DNA of 64,000 nucleotides, taken from NCBI GenBank assembly GCA_054601695.1, contig BAAHQB010000206.1, forward strand, positions 186,001 to 250,000, given 5' to 3'. Shown piece by piece: positions 1-53,798 of this stretch. Every line of letters starts with the position of its first letter. Position 1 is the first letter of the stretch. A program made the translations under genes and the position numbers. The DNA is from Amorphochlora amoebiformis (Eukaryota; Cercozoa; Chlorarachniophyceae). A model generated the notes under the pieces. It made no database searches. It saw nothing but the letters and a program-made list of their open reading frames with translations, and was not told the DNA's origin.

Positions 1-174
1 TTCGTAAATTGATAAGCAAGGCTTCTGTGTCCACAAACGATAACGCCTGAAGTCGTTCCTGTTGACAAACATCATGTGATATAAATTCACAATTTTATCT
101 TAATATTTGTGACTAAAAGTGTTCGTGTGTTCGTAGTTTTATATAACATATATAAATAAATATATGTTAATATA

Positions 175-213
<39 letters not shown>

Positions 214-326
214 CATGTATCGAGCATATATATATATATATAATATGTATTACATATATATATATATATATAAATATATTATGTATATGTATATGTATAT
301 TTATATATAAATATAAATATAATATA

Positions 327-393
<67 letters not shown>

Positions 394-417
394 CATACAT
401 ACATATATAAATATATT

Positions 418-461
<44 letters not shown>

Positions 462-2035
462 ATATGAATACACTTATAAACACAAATGTTGTGCACAGAT
501 ATAATCAGGTGTTATCATTAACACCCTCACCTTATGCCTCTCATTTGCAATCACATTGAAGCTTTCCCTATGCCAGGTACCTATCCACGGGCCCTGATCC
601 ACCGCATGTACCACTCCATTGTCTCGTCGCGCGCTCCACATGTCCTCCGCCCGAATGGTTTCCCCCATCTCCCCACGCTGCGGCGCCCCCCCGGCGAACT
701 TTCTTGGCGAAAATAGCGACCGAGACCAGGTGCCGTCTAAGCGACGTGACCTCGGGGTCACAGGCGCGGACTTGCCACCAGGATTATTGTTTCGCGCCTG
801 GTACACGATGCCGTCTGCTGACGAGCTGTCCCTTGCCCCCCGCCGTCGGTCTGGGATGGCCATGCACCTGTGCCGCGACCTGCGATCGATCTTGGAATCA
901 CGTACATCGTCTCTTTTCCGATCTTGAACGTCGGTTCCCGCCGTTGTCAGGATTTCAGACGCAAGGTTATCGATGATATTCCCTTCCTGCGTATCCGTCA
1001 ACACGAACGTTGAGGAGGTTGGATAGCCGTCGTACGAACGAGACGAAGGCGCCGGGTTGGATGACGACGGGTGCTCGGCGTAGTCGCAAGATTGAGCGGA
1101 GCTAAATCGGGTCGCTGATTGGACGCTTCGTGTGCGCGGCTGTGGTGGTTGTGGCTGTCCTCTTGATCGAGAACGACGAGGATCAGCCGGCCGATGATTC
1201 TGGGCTGACAATAGGGGACTGTGGAGGGACTTAGACGATGTGATGTGGTCCTGACTCACTGATAATTCTTCTGGCTGGTCTGTAGACGATATAGAAGATG
1301 CGGCTGGTGCGTGTATGTGAGCCTTACGGCGACTGATGGTCGTCGCTGTCATAGAGTCAATGGGGTTAGATGTTGCGACGCTCTCGCGTGCTCTGTTGTG
1401 TTTGGCCGAGGGCGAAAGCGGAAACTCGGCTGTCTGACGAGCGTGAGCCTGACGGTGGCTGATCGGAATGGCTCTCATGCCCTGGATTGGAATAGTCGTT
1501 GTGACGGAATGGACTCTTGGGGACACAATGGAAGCTTGGGCTGTACGGGAAGGTGGACGTTCGTTTTGCTGACGAATGCTACGGTGAAGGTTTCGTCTCG
1601 AGATTGATCTCTCAGAATATGTGGGGTTTGAGGTAGTGATTGGATCTACTTTCCAGGGTGATGCACTAGATTTGTCGGGCGTCGCTACATGGGATGAGAA
1701 ACGCACTGAGAGACTTGATTGAGCCTCCTCATTGGCTTGCAGGTTGCTTACACGACACCCACCGCTCCCCCCGACCTCGAAACTCTGGTATCTCACATTG
1801 CGTACACCTACATCTTTGGTGGGCTGCAAACGGCCCAGAATCTCGGTGCCTAATAGGCTAACATTAATTTTGTTCGCTCACAAAGTGTGGGGCATGTACC
1901 TCTGCCTTTGCGGATTCCTTGCATAAGCAGTAGATAGGAGTAATAGCTCCTGAGCGACTGAATCTTGATGGGTTCGGCTGCAAGGAGTCTCGCGAGCTCT
2001 GGTGAGCACAAGCAGTGATGTCGCTGGTCATCCAT
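1..2035 (-). CDS. Ser/Arg/Pro-rich, largely disordered protein; 3' end beyond the window
   Basis: Three minus-strand exons join in phase: 2035-1900 (ATG at 2035-2033), 1849-531 and 58-1. The introns are 1899-1850 (50 bp) and 530-59, the latter filled by (TA)n at about 170-470. Exon 1 gives a compact helical-looking stretch starting [18 protein letters not shown]. Exon 2 encodes about 440 residues dominated by Ser, Arg, Pro, Thr and Gln, with no catalytic motif I can recognise. Exon 3 begins [15 protein letters not shown] and is open to the window edge. An uninterrupted 439-codon frame in such repeat-rich DNA argues for real coding. I do not recognise the family; such composition is common in cytoskeletal, signalling or RNA-associated scaffolds, but that is not evidence of function. 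The gene is divergent from the bromodomain gene. Confidence 0.7.
59..530 (-). repeat. (TA)n-filled intron of the Ser/Arg-rich gene
   Basis: Between the minus-strand donor at 530 (AAG then gtgagg) and the acceptor at 60-59 (caacag) the intron is mostly TA dinucleotides with interspersed ACAT/GTAT steps. The Tyr/Ile open frames seen here on both strands are translations of the repeat. Confidence 0.8.
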
Positions 2036-2782
2036 TTCAGCCGATTTGATAAATCTACTCCGAATTTTTTTTTTTTGTGTACCAAGCAATGGCGGATGAT
2101 GGGACTTGCGGAGCTTCGGAGCAACAGATGCTTCACGAAGTTGGGGCCTCCGAGCTCATCAAAAGCAAGGATTATACTGCAGGTATCTGCTGACTTGATT
2201 TCTCGCTAGGGGGTGTGGTGTAAGGACTGCTTTCTGGGTGCCGATTTATGAGCGTTGAGCCCACCAATTCCGCGCGCGTACCCTGAGTACCTTCTGAGAG
2301 CGTCTGTGTAAACCTGGAATTATTAGAAAGAAATGAAAATTGTACAAGATAATTTTTGTCCGGATCCCTGGCTCCTTATGTGGGAGATGCTTTTCACCCG
2401 CGCAAATTCATCTTCTCGAACACACAAGTTCACAAATATAATCTTATATCTAGACGCTGAGAAGCAGTAGTTATAATGAGAGTATTTTCCGCGCTAAATT
2501 TTACTTGCTTGCAGGAGGGCATGACTTGACAGGGCAAACTGTTTTCGTTCAAGACCAAGGGGTGGATATGTACGACAACGACACGGTAACGCACCATTCT
2601 CTCATCTATTTCTCTAAATATCCGGGCTGAAAATAACCTGGTTAATGTTTCTAGGTGACGAATGGTCACCAGGATGATGACGACGACCATGGAGAGCGAA
2701 AAGGGGTATACTCACACTGTGATCCCATATTTCGGAGCCTGAAAGCGCCCTTGCAAAACAGGAGAGTTCTTACGCTAGTAGC
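2036..2782. promoter_or_regulatory. Divergent intergenic region between two genes (promoter inferred)
   Basis: This stretch separates the minus-strand ATG at 2035 from the plus-strand gene at 2783 and has no convincing exon, except a possible short upstream exon of the plus gene (2662-2705 joined to 2746). It is complex sequence without microsatellites. A bidirectional promoter is inferred only from the head-to-head arrangement; I saw no specific core-promoter motif. Confidence 0.4.
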
Positions 2783-8307
<5,525 letters not shown>

Positions 8308-9389
8308 GGCGCATTACATGCTCCGTGAGAAAAAAAGCATGATGCGCGCGTGCCAGTAGTCAGTCTATTTTGCCATGGTTGCCGCTATGTAATATAGTTT
8401 AATCATTCGCTGGGTAAATAATTAGCCGTTAATATCCTAGCTAGATCCGCGAACAATAGATACCAGGCTCATCATTGACTCAAATAAATTTTTCATATCA
8501 TTGCATGGCTAGATTGGCTCGAATAAATATCAATGTCACTTTATGTTTTTATACATGTACTAGATGGAGTTCGTACAATTCAGACGCTGAGTGTTTGCCC
8601 GGTGACACCATCTAGACCATGTTAGAGTACTCTACTTAAAGTATACTAGTTTAAATTTACTACGGCACGACATCGCAGTCACGATAAAATTAAAACACTA
8701 AATTCTAGAAATTATAGCTATGTACTAGATGTAGTTGTTTCGATGATGATATTAATTGTACCGTAATTTGTACGTAAGGATGTCTCCAATCCCGGTACAT
8801 GCCTTCAAACCGAATGTATACAAGCCTAGCAAGAAGTTGCACTGATAGTCTGGTCTGTTGCGCATAGGTTTCAATAACAATAAATATATTGACATGACAT
8901 AATGTTGCATCTCACTCCACCCAATGTGAACTTCACACTCGGAAGGGTGGAAACATTGTTGAAACGTTGCACGCATTGGTTGTTAATTCACCTTTCGTTC
9001 CGTTAATATAGACTAGATAGAGTATCATTACGTACGCAGTACATTGTTTGGATACGTATGTTGATACGCATGTTGATAAATAGGTTGGTACGTCTAGGTA
9101 CGTATGGTGGTACGTAGTTGGTACGTATATTGGTACGTATATTGGTACGTATGTCGGTACGCATGTATTGGTTATACGTATCAATGCACGCATCTGTATA
9201 CGTTCATAGGTACAACGAATGTGCGTACGTATTTGGTACACATTGGTAGTGATTATCTAGATTATGACTTACGAGTAATAGTACTGAGTTACTACTGATC
9301 ATATCACTCATATTGTCATACACATGATACACGTTACATACTCTCTAGAACACAAATACATCATATTTATACGTACTAATATAGATCGG

Positions 9390-9440
<51 letters not shown>

Positions 9441-9441
9441 G

Positions 9442-9514
<73 letters not shown>

Positions 9515-9807
9515 GCACTTATGGACATCCAGTTCTAGTAGTTATGAATGACAATGGCAATAAATAACCGTATGTCCATCTACTAGATCATCTATACCAC
9601 GTGATCGATGTCGCCGCAGTCAGTTCAATATTAATTCGAGCTGCAGTGCACATTATGCATCAAGAATACAGTCCACAGTGTACTACGTGTGAGGCGCGCA
9701 CATGTGAGTACGTATGATGCAAGACATCGACTCGACGATGGTCGAGATGGTGGACGTCGCCTGGCATTACAGAATTACTCTATCTGAGAGTCGATCAGAG
9801 CTCCCTC
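8308..9807. other. Convergent intergenic region, complex sequence plus TA tract
   Basis: This lies between the stop of the bromodomain gene and the stop of the minus-strand secreted-protein gene, so both 3' UTRs should fall here. No exon could be supported. Sequence is mostly non-repetitive, with many CTAG, TCTAGA and TACGTA-like words, and a (TA)n/(TG)n tract at about 9390-9515. Confidence 0.5.
9050..9245. repeat. Degenerate tandem repeat, unit about TTGGTACGTATG
   Basis: GGTACGTAT-like words recur roughly every 12-16 bases, for example TTGGTACGTATA twice in a row near 9118-9145, with drifting flanks. It is non-coding, between two convergent genes. Confidence 0.7.
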
Positions 9808-45565
<35,758 letters not shown>

Positions 45566-45756
45566 AATCAGATCAATTCATTCAATTTCCAGAAAAATCA
45601 CAAAAGAAAACGCACTCTCCGAAATTTCTTGGAAATTTTTCAGAAGTTTCTTATCATATATTACTTCAGTTACATATCTCTCGTTGATTCTCTCGCGAAA
45701 AGGTTTTCTTTCTCTTTTCCAAAGGGTTTCTTTGAAACCCTTTGGTAGGAGAAGAT

Positions 45757-45808
<52 letters not shown>

Positions 45809-46780
45809 CATCGTACGTGAGGGACTTCATATATTTTTTTTCAATCCGTCGGGTGTTCGAAAACAAAAGAGAAGAAAATAAAAATTGAAATAATGGTGTG
45901 AGTAAGAAAAAGTCATCGAATGGGAAAAAAAATTAAAAACAATGAAAAAAAAAAAGGGTCACCTGCCCCTCTCAATTTAATGGCACAAACCCTACGTAAG
46001 ACCCACCACGGGACGCCTATTGGACAACTCTAATGACCGTTCCTTTTCGAATGTCTGCATGAGCAGTACACATTGTACATGAAGTTACGTTACTGAATTA
46101 TTGATTCTAGTTGAATGATTGAGTCAGATGTATACTACGTGCTAAAGATATCTAGATATACCAGATGATCTAGACATATATGCAATATACATATATCTAG
46201 ACTCTGGAGACATACACATGACATGTACATATTAAAAAGTATCATAGAGTTATGACTACGTAGTTTCCGATAGTAGCTAGAGTCAGAGAGTCGGATTAAT
46301 AAAATTATACAAGTCATGATATAGTCATCGATACTAGCATCTGGAGCATATACTCTGATGGTATCTAAGTTCCATATTTATGTAGCCTAGTATTACGTCT
46401 TCGAACAAGCTTCCCTTTTGACTAGTTTGAGTTATGGAATATCTAGTTGAATATATTAACATGCGTATGGCCTAGATGGCTAGTTAATTCTTAGCTATGG
46501 CATAGACAGTAGAATTATACAGATGATCTAGATGATGGTAGTTAAATAATATCATATTAAGTTACCATTTCGCACACTAGACACATTAATTATCCGTAGA
46601 TCCTCAATGCGGATCGATTAATATCACCGCTGGCTGTGGGTTAGATTAATTCAGACGTATATTTAATAATATTGATTCTTGTGATCCTTAGCTCAGATCA
46701 CGATAATAATTAATTAATCAACATAGCTCATATGATAGACAGTACGGGAATCCAATCGCAACATAAATAGCTGGCGTAAA
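45566..46780. other. Intergenic region, complex sequence
   Basis: After a short (TA)n at about 45765-45805 and an A-rich stretch (45870-45960) the sequence is non-repetitive, rich in CTAG, TCTAGA and TACGTA-like words, with no exon I can support. It resembles 8308-9380 and 51620-52340 in style. Confidence 0.5.
45719..45745. other. Perfect 12-bp inverted repeat, hairpin in the GPCR 3' region
   Basis: CCAAAGGGTTTC, TTT, GAAACCCTTTGG: a perfect 12-bp stem with a 3-base loop, about 155 bp after the stop at 45565. An RNA hairpin in the 3' UTR is possible; function unknown. Confidence 0.75.
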
Positions 46781-46854
46781 TTAAACTAAATATCGGGTAA
46801 TCAATTGTTTACTACCCCCTAAGTAATCCGTCAATAATGGAGCTACAACTAGAT
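46781..46854 (-). CDS. Possible last exon of a minus-strand gene
   Basis: On the minus strand an acceptor (cgatccag) at 46856-46855 opens a 74-bp frame reading [20 protein letters not shown] to a TAA at 46783-46781. Support is weak: one short exon and no proven partner. It gains some weight because copies of its upstream edge recur on its 5' side, as for other exons here. Confidence 0.3.
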
Positions 46855-46874
46855 CTGGATCGAAGATATACGTA

Positions 46875-46921
<47 letters not shown>

Positions 46922-47063
46922 CACACACATATATACATATATATATTTATATGTATATAACATATCACGGTATACATGTATATATATATATGTGTGTATA
47001 TATGTGTATATATATAATAATGGACCGTCATAGTTACAACTAGATCTGGTTCGAAGATATACG

Positions 47064-47097
<34 letters not shown>

Positions 47098-47150
47098 ATA
47101 TACACATATAAATATATATATATATATATATGTATATAACATATCACGGT

Positions 47151-47208
<58 letters not shown>

Positions 47209-47240
47209 GACCGTCATAGCTACAACTAGATCTGGATCGA

Positions 47241-47282
<42 letters not shown>

Positions 47283-47340
47283 GTATGTATATGTATATAC
47301 ATACATATATATGTACATAACATATCACGGTATACATGTA
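46830..47340. repeat. Three ~185-bp tandem units with TA spacers
   Basis: Each unit has CTACAACTAGATCTGGATCG (or one mismatch) then AAGATATA, a TA tract, and a closing ACATATCACGGTATACAT. Starts are near 46842, 47034 and 47220. Units 2 and 3 add ATAATGGACCGTCATAG before the first word. Confidence 0.88.
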
Positions 47341-47367
47341 TATATATATATATAACATATATATATA

Positions 47368-47436
<69 letters not shown>

Positions 47437-47453
47437 GCACATGTACACGAATA

Positions 47454-47529
<76 letters not shown>

Positions 47530-47540
47530 TTGTATAAATC

Positions 47541-47576
<36 letters not shown>

Positions 47577-47606
47577 AATACACACATATATATATATATA
47601 TATTTT

Positions 47607-47646
<40 letters not shown>

Positions 47647-47881
47647 TGCGCATATATCCTCCCTTACCCGAATTAAACGGGACGAATGTAAAAAGTCGCT
47701 TAGAAGCCGAGCTCGCTGGGTGGTTACACATATACCAGACTCACATGATGAAGACCAGACCCGCTGGGGTTAAGCCGGGCTTGCCGCACAGAGTGTTATC
47801 AAGTCGGTGACGTGATCCCGGCCCGCAGAAGGCGGTGTTTAACGCCTGTAGGGAATCTCACGGGATGATAAACTCGAGAAG
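47341..47881. other. TA/TG tract and ambiguous coding-like stretch before the protease
   Basis: 47341-47642 is (TA)n and (TG)n. From 47650 the sequence is complex. A minus-strand block 47845-47745 is bounded by ccctacag and a consensus gtgagt donor and is open (reads LNTAFCGPGSRHRLDN). Plus-strand frames are also open nearby. I could not link either to a neighbouring exon in phase. Confidence 0.3.
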
Positions 47882-48750
47882 ATGGCTATGAAGACCTCTG
47901 GAGGAGATCGCACACCCACAAAAGGGATGTATAGACAGCTGGATGGTGATGCAGACAGGCTTTACGCTGCAAGACTGCTTGACTTTGAAAGGATTCTGGG
48001 ACATCTGTGGGACATTGCAAGTCTGGTATCGTAGGTTCCGTGTGGGTTCCGTATGTCACTCGGAGTGGATGTCCGCCATCCCCACGTTCGACGCTGTTGA
48101 GCTATATTCATCCGACTTAGCGCTATGTAAGCCGGTTCGATTTCATATATATTAGATAAAAGGAAAGGATAGAGGGGTTTATGGAGAGTTCTGCGCGAGC
48201 AGGGGTAGGGAGAAGGCTTAGTTTTGGAACCTTCCGCTTATTTCGTACTTTTTCTCCTTCAGCCGCACTATCTCAACGACAATCTCGTCGGATTTGCGTT
48301 TGAGTACGTAGAGACAATATATACATGTCTTAGAGGTACTAGGGTGGTCCGTATGTTCGGAATTTGGACGTTAGTTTCAAGGCTTTCGTGGTCTGATTCC
48401 GGTTGCATGGTCAGGTATTTTCAGCAAAAGTTGTTCCCTGAAGAGAATTTCCTATTTCTCCATCCTGGAGCGGCCTTCGTCATCGGAATTGAAGATGGTC
48501 GTTCCATATTTGAATTACATTTCCCACTCATGATTGTGTTCTCTGCATCGATGTTAAGATCCAGAGGATCTCATGGATATTCTCAAGGCGAGAGGCGTCT
48601 CTACAGACAAGAAGCTGATATTTTTTCCCGGTAATGCAAATTGCCTACCCTGAGACCCCAACTCACGTCCGAAAGGGGTGTGTTAAATATTTTAAGTATA
48701 TATTCTATGACATTTCTATCAATTCACCTTCTCTCTCTCACACACGTATT

Positions 48751-48782
<32 letters not shown>

Positions 48783-48835
48783 TATGTATAATATATATAT
48801 ATAGTATATATATATATAGTGTATACGGTTATCAT

Positions 48836-48918
<83 letters not shown>

Positions 48919-49130
48919 ATATATATAATATATCTACATATATATATATATATTATATGTTATATAAATTTAATATATATATATATATATATATAATATA
49001 CCCCTAGATCTAACTGACATTTGGACACCTCGACAGTTAATAATGCGACAAACAATGTACACATGATGTCATCCAAGACAGGGCAAGGATCGCACTGGTC
49101 TCTACTTGTCTATGATTCAGGTTAGTGATT

Positions 49131-49194
<64 letters not shown>

Positions 49195-49309
49195 CTGTAC
49201 GCACGACTACATATTCAAAACGCTATCGATATCTACTCTTCGAATTGCGTCCCCTCATGCTATATCTATTGATGATTCAACAATATATATATGTATATAT
49301 ATATATATA

Positions 49310-49340
<31 letters not shown>

Positions 49341-49782
49341 CTACAAAATATATGCAGAAAAATAAATATATACATAACATACAAATAACTAAAGAAGAAA
49401 ATAAACAAAGTATGTACAGATGTTGCAATATGATCAACTTGAGATATATCCGCCCAGCATCAGCTACATTCTACCACTTTGACTCATATGGGGGATGCAA
49501 CTACAGAAATGCAACCCGACTCGCCCGAAAGCTCGAAGCCACTCTCCCTACCACTGTACCATCCTCATCCAAAGGTATGAAATATAGTCAGATTGTGTAT
49601 AGATTATATTTTATGTATTATTTATAAATATATATATATATACATTTATGGATTTATTTATACATATATATATATATGTATATATAATATCATACATAAA
49701 TGTAACACAGTGGATATATATATATATATATATATATATTTGAACGTATAATAATAATACTATATATATATATATTTGAACG

Positions 49783-49837
<55 letters not shown>

Positions 49838-49848
49838 GAACTTTTACG

Positions 49849-49884
<36 letters not shown>

Positions 49885-50471
49885 TTATAATATATATATA
49901 TATATATATATTATGCATATATATATATATATATATATTTACCGACAGACCAAACATCTGACTCGAAGTGCAAGCCAAAGGGTAGTCATACACACAGATC
50001 GAAAAGACAGCCCGTTGTCGAAGCAAAGTCCCCCCAACAGACTAATGGCTACCATTGTGCGGATTATCTCCTGTCAACAGCAAGGGTAGTAAATCAATTC
50101 CTCTCGGTTTATACATATGTTATGAAAGGGTATGAAGATCGATTTTTCATGGTACGTTCATATGCATACTATATAAATAAACACAAACATATATGTATTT
50201 GTATATGCGTTTATATATACATATATATATATATATATATAATATTTGTGAGTGTGAGTGTGTGTGTATGTATATTTATACATATATATTCATACACACA
50301 TGTATATTTACATATATAATACATCCATCATATTAGGTAAATGTATAACAACATATATACGTCTGTATTATGTAAAAATTACATACTATACATGAGTTGT
50401 ATGCGTATGTATATTTATACACGTATATTTATACACAGACATATATTTATATATATTTATATATATATAAA

Positions 50472-50520
<49 letters not shown>

Positions 50521-50558
50521 ATACATCCATCATAGTACACATTAACATATATAAATAT

Positions 50559-50596
<38 letters not shown>

Positions 50597-50747
50597 TATG
50601 TTATATTACACATCTATATCTATCTACATATGAATGTTTTATCAAAATTCTTATGTACATGTTCAACATACACCCACACACATATATATATATGTGTATA
50701 TATACTATATTTATATATAACCTTAAAAATATCTATGTACATACATA

Positions 50748-50778
<31 letters not shown>

Positions 50779-50809
50779 GTACGTATATAATATATATATA
50801 TATAATATA

Positions 50810-50848
<39 letters not shown>

Positions 50849-51107
50849 ATATATATATATATATATATAATATGTATGTATATAATATATATATATATTA
50901 TATATATATATTGATTTTATATATGTATATATATATATATATATGTAAATTTACATACATATATGTATATAATATAAAATATAACTCATGTATATTATGC
51001 AATATTTACATAATACGGATGTATATATGTTGTTATACTTACACCTAAATATTTATTTATATAACATACATGTATATATATACATATATATATATATATT
51101 TATATGT

Positions 51108-51146
<39 letters not shown>

Positions 51147-51165
51147 AAATATCATATATATATAC

Positions 51166-51199
<34 letters not shown>

Positions 51200-51224
51200 A
51201 TAATATGTACGCGACGGGATAAAG

Positions 51225-51293
<69 letters not shown>

Positions 51294-51370
51294 CATGTAT
51301 ATATGATATATATATATATATATATGTATATATGTGTGTGTATATATGAATATATACATATATGTATACA

Positions 51371-51412
<42 letters not shown>

Positions 51413-51619
51413 ATATATAATGTGTACACACTAGTATCAAATATACGCAAATTTACATACAACTCTCAGGCTCTGGCTCAAACAGCGACAGAGGGGATAG
51501 CAGTTAAAGACTCCGGGAAGCAACTACATGAACACGTACCGAAAGCCGCATCTCAGCTCCGGGGGGACCTCTTAAAGTGGATCAAGGCTATTGAGGAGGA
51601 GATGTCCAAAAAATCGTGA
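47882..51619 (+). CDS. SENP8/NEDP1-like NEDD8-specific cysteine protease
   Basis: Eight exons join in phase to 307 residues: 47882-48025, 48263-48343, 48425-48497, 48559-48630, 49037-49120, 49458-49574, 49949-50151, 51470-51619 (TGA). Clan CE protease landmarks are present in order: [15 protein letters not shown] (substrate-binding start, closely like SENP8), the catalytic His in [10 protein letters not shown], the catalytic Asp in FYHFDSYGG, and the oxyanion Gln plus catalytic Cys in [16 protein letters not shown]8 enzymes cleave the NEDD8 precursor and remove NEDD8 from non-cullin proteins, in cytosol and nucleus. The usual DCG around the Cys is HCA here. The protein is longer than the ~210-residue human enzyme because of a basic insert before the Cys and extra N- and C-termini. 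The start is uncertain: an acceptor at 47851 would extend the frame to 47852. Confidence 0.85.
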
Positions 51620-52345
51620 GCAATTGATGTCTGTTGGTTGTATGTATAACTAATATTCATATGCGCAATTGTAATTAACCCGTGGTTTAGTCTCAGCTAA
51701 TTAATACCATTGAATATTCAGATAATGATCGTACGTTATGTGATACTACGGTATCTAGTACTTATCATACTTTTAGAATTAGTGAATTACGTATACACTA
51801 TCAGCCGCTACTGGATTAGTTTACTTATAGTAGCATTGCACTAGTTCAAGTCTTAGTTGCGTCCTGTCATGACGTTACGCTGATCAGCGATCAACTCATG
51901 ATGTGGGCGAGATATCTACTATTATCTAGGATAATTAATACGGATATCTAGACGTACGCAATTTGTTATGCTAGCGCTCTAGCGATCCGTGGCAGCGTTA
52001 CACTCTAAGAAAACAATTTTGTCATTTCAGTAATTATACTACTGTGCCTGGGTCGTCCAGAGTACTAAGTAGATACGCACGCTTCAATCGCCCCCCTCAG
52101 TCTAGTCAGTTGTGCTGACCAAGTTTCTACCGATCGAATCTAGATTCTTGGTGATTTACGCTCGGCTTGGTTGGTTGAATTTGTACACAGTTTACAACAA
52201 CTAGAACTAGTGTATAATCTGTATATGTATCTAGTGCATGGTATTGACGGTAAGTATAACTCGTTTCGAGTTCGAACGAACTCGCATACGGTTCCGGTGT
52301 GGAAACTGATGACGCGCTGATGACAAAAATTTTGCGGCAGAGCAT
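51620..52345. other. Convergent intergenic region without repeats
   Basis: No exon or microsatellite is visible between the protease stop and the stop of the minus-strand 94-residue gene. Sequence is complex, A+T-moderate, with many CTAG-containing words. Confidence 0.55.
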
Positions 52346-52630
52346 TTAGTTTTCATTTTTTTTGGCATCCTTGGAATCCTCGGTGAGGAATAAGTTTAAC
52401 AAATCGCTGTTTCCTTTCGAAACCTTGGAATTCTTTTTGACATCGGTAGTCTTGCCTTCTTCATCGGCGCCCCAAATCGACGCCAACTTCTGCATAGATT
52501 CCTTCTCCTTGATTACTTCTTCTGTCTTGGTTTCTCTCATCGATGTGTCGAACAATTTTTGCACCTTGGGACCAGTCTCCTCTTTTTTTGCCGATGCGGA
52601 GGGGTTCGGGGTAGAAGCAGATTCAGCCAT
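52346..52630 (-). CDS. Intronless Lys/Glu-rich 94-residue protein
   Basis: A single minus-strand frame from ATG 52630 to the stop at 52346 encodes MAESASTPNPSASAKKEE.., a charged middle and ..LLNLFLTEDSKDAKKNEN. There is no TM segment or leader, so a cytosolic or nuclear protein is likely. It lacks introns, unlike all its neighbours. The family is not recognised. Codon structure, a clean start and a divergent promoter make it a probable gene. Confidence 0.65.
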   Translation of the reverse strand: MAESASTPNPSASAKKEETGPKVQKLFDTSMRETKTEEVIKEKESMQKLASIWGADEEGKTTDVKKNSKVSKGNSDLLNLFLTEDSKDAKKNEN

Positions 52631-52796
52631 CCTCTCAAATGTAGACGCGTGCGATTTGGGTTTGCACTTTCGTACCCTACCCGTGTCAACTTGGAACTTT
52701 ATCCCGGTACTATCGGTTATTTACGGTTGAATTACCGGTAATTCCAAGTAGCTACCCGGTACTATCGGACCCAGGGTCTCGGAACAATCTCTGAGA
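52631..52796. promoter_or_regulatory. Compact divergent promoter with a 14-bp direct repeat
   Basis: Only 166 bp separate the two ATGs. CCCGGTACTATCGG occurs perfectly at 52703-52716 and 52755-52768. Between them lies ACCGGTAATTCC. A shared regulatory element is inferred from position and perfect repetition. Confidence 0.6.
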
Positions 52797-53472
52797 ATGG
52801 CTGTCCGTCGGACTGCAGTCTTGCTTCTCGTCGTGGGTTTCATAGTCATTAACAATATATCTAACCCTATTCCGATGCGTAATCGACACGTGGGAGGATC
52901 ATACTTCTATCGCGCACTCGATGGTCTTCGTAATATATTTGTTTCGAGCCCAATTGGCGAGGTACAAAAAGTCTGTGTTTCCGACGTTTGACGTTCGTTC
53001 GGAGATGTACATGTGCGCTTGTGTACGCTTATACTTTTAAATGTATGTATATATATTTAGATATTTACATACATAATTAAGATTTCGAACGTATTCGTAC
53101 ATGTGCATGAAGGAAAAAAGCGAAGATACGTGTTTTCTTTACAATCCCAGGATGGTTGGCCAACACCATTGATACTCACATCCCTCAAGCAAACAGTCCA
53201 AATGCAAGCTTCCCTTCTCCGCGCAAAAAACACAAGCGAAGCGTACGATTTCTTCCGCACATCAATCCTCAACACAACTCGAAGACTAGCGGAAGCCATC
53301 GTTGAGAATAAAAAAGCTACGAAAGAAATGGGGAGAGCCCGGTATTGTGTGTGCGAGTGTGCGAAAGAGAGAGTGAGTGAATGTATTTGTGTATATGTAA
53401 TATGAAACATTCACGTGTTACATACGTACAATGTATAATCTATATGTACATTGTGTACTATCACATATGAAC

Positions 53473-53549
<77 letters not shown>

Positions 53550-53588
53550 TTTATATTATGTATATATCTATATGTATACACCATAGTG

Positions 53589-53635
<47 letters not shown>

Positions 53636-53756
53636 ATAAAGATGTGTGTGTGTGTGTATGTGTGTGTGTTTTATGCATGTGTGTATATATATGTATATAT
53701 AATATTATATAATATGTATACATGTATATGTGCCCAAAATATTATACATACATATA

Positions 53757-53798
<42 letters not shown>

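Noticed and set aside
45593-45748. Extra terminal exon after the receptor (frame KNHKRKRTLRNFLEIF..)
   Set aside because: It would need a 33-bp intron, shorter than the other introns here, which are mostly above 50 bp. Reading through to TAG at 45565 is simpler.
48425-48627. A single long exon reading from the protease into [10 protein letters not shown]..
   Set aside because: Splitting at 48497 and 48559 restores a [12 protein letters not shown] segment and the correct approach to the catalytic His; the unsplit frame ends in an early stop.
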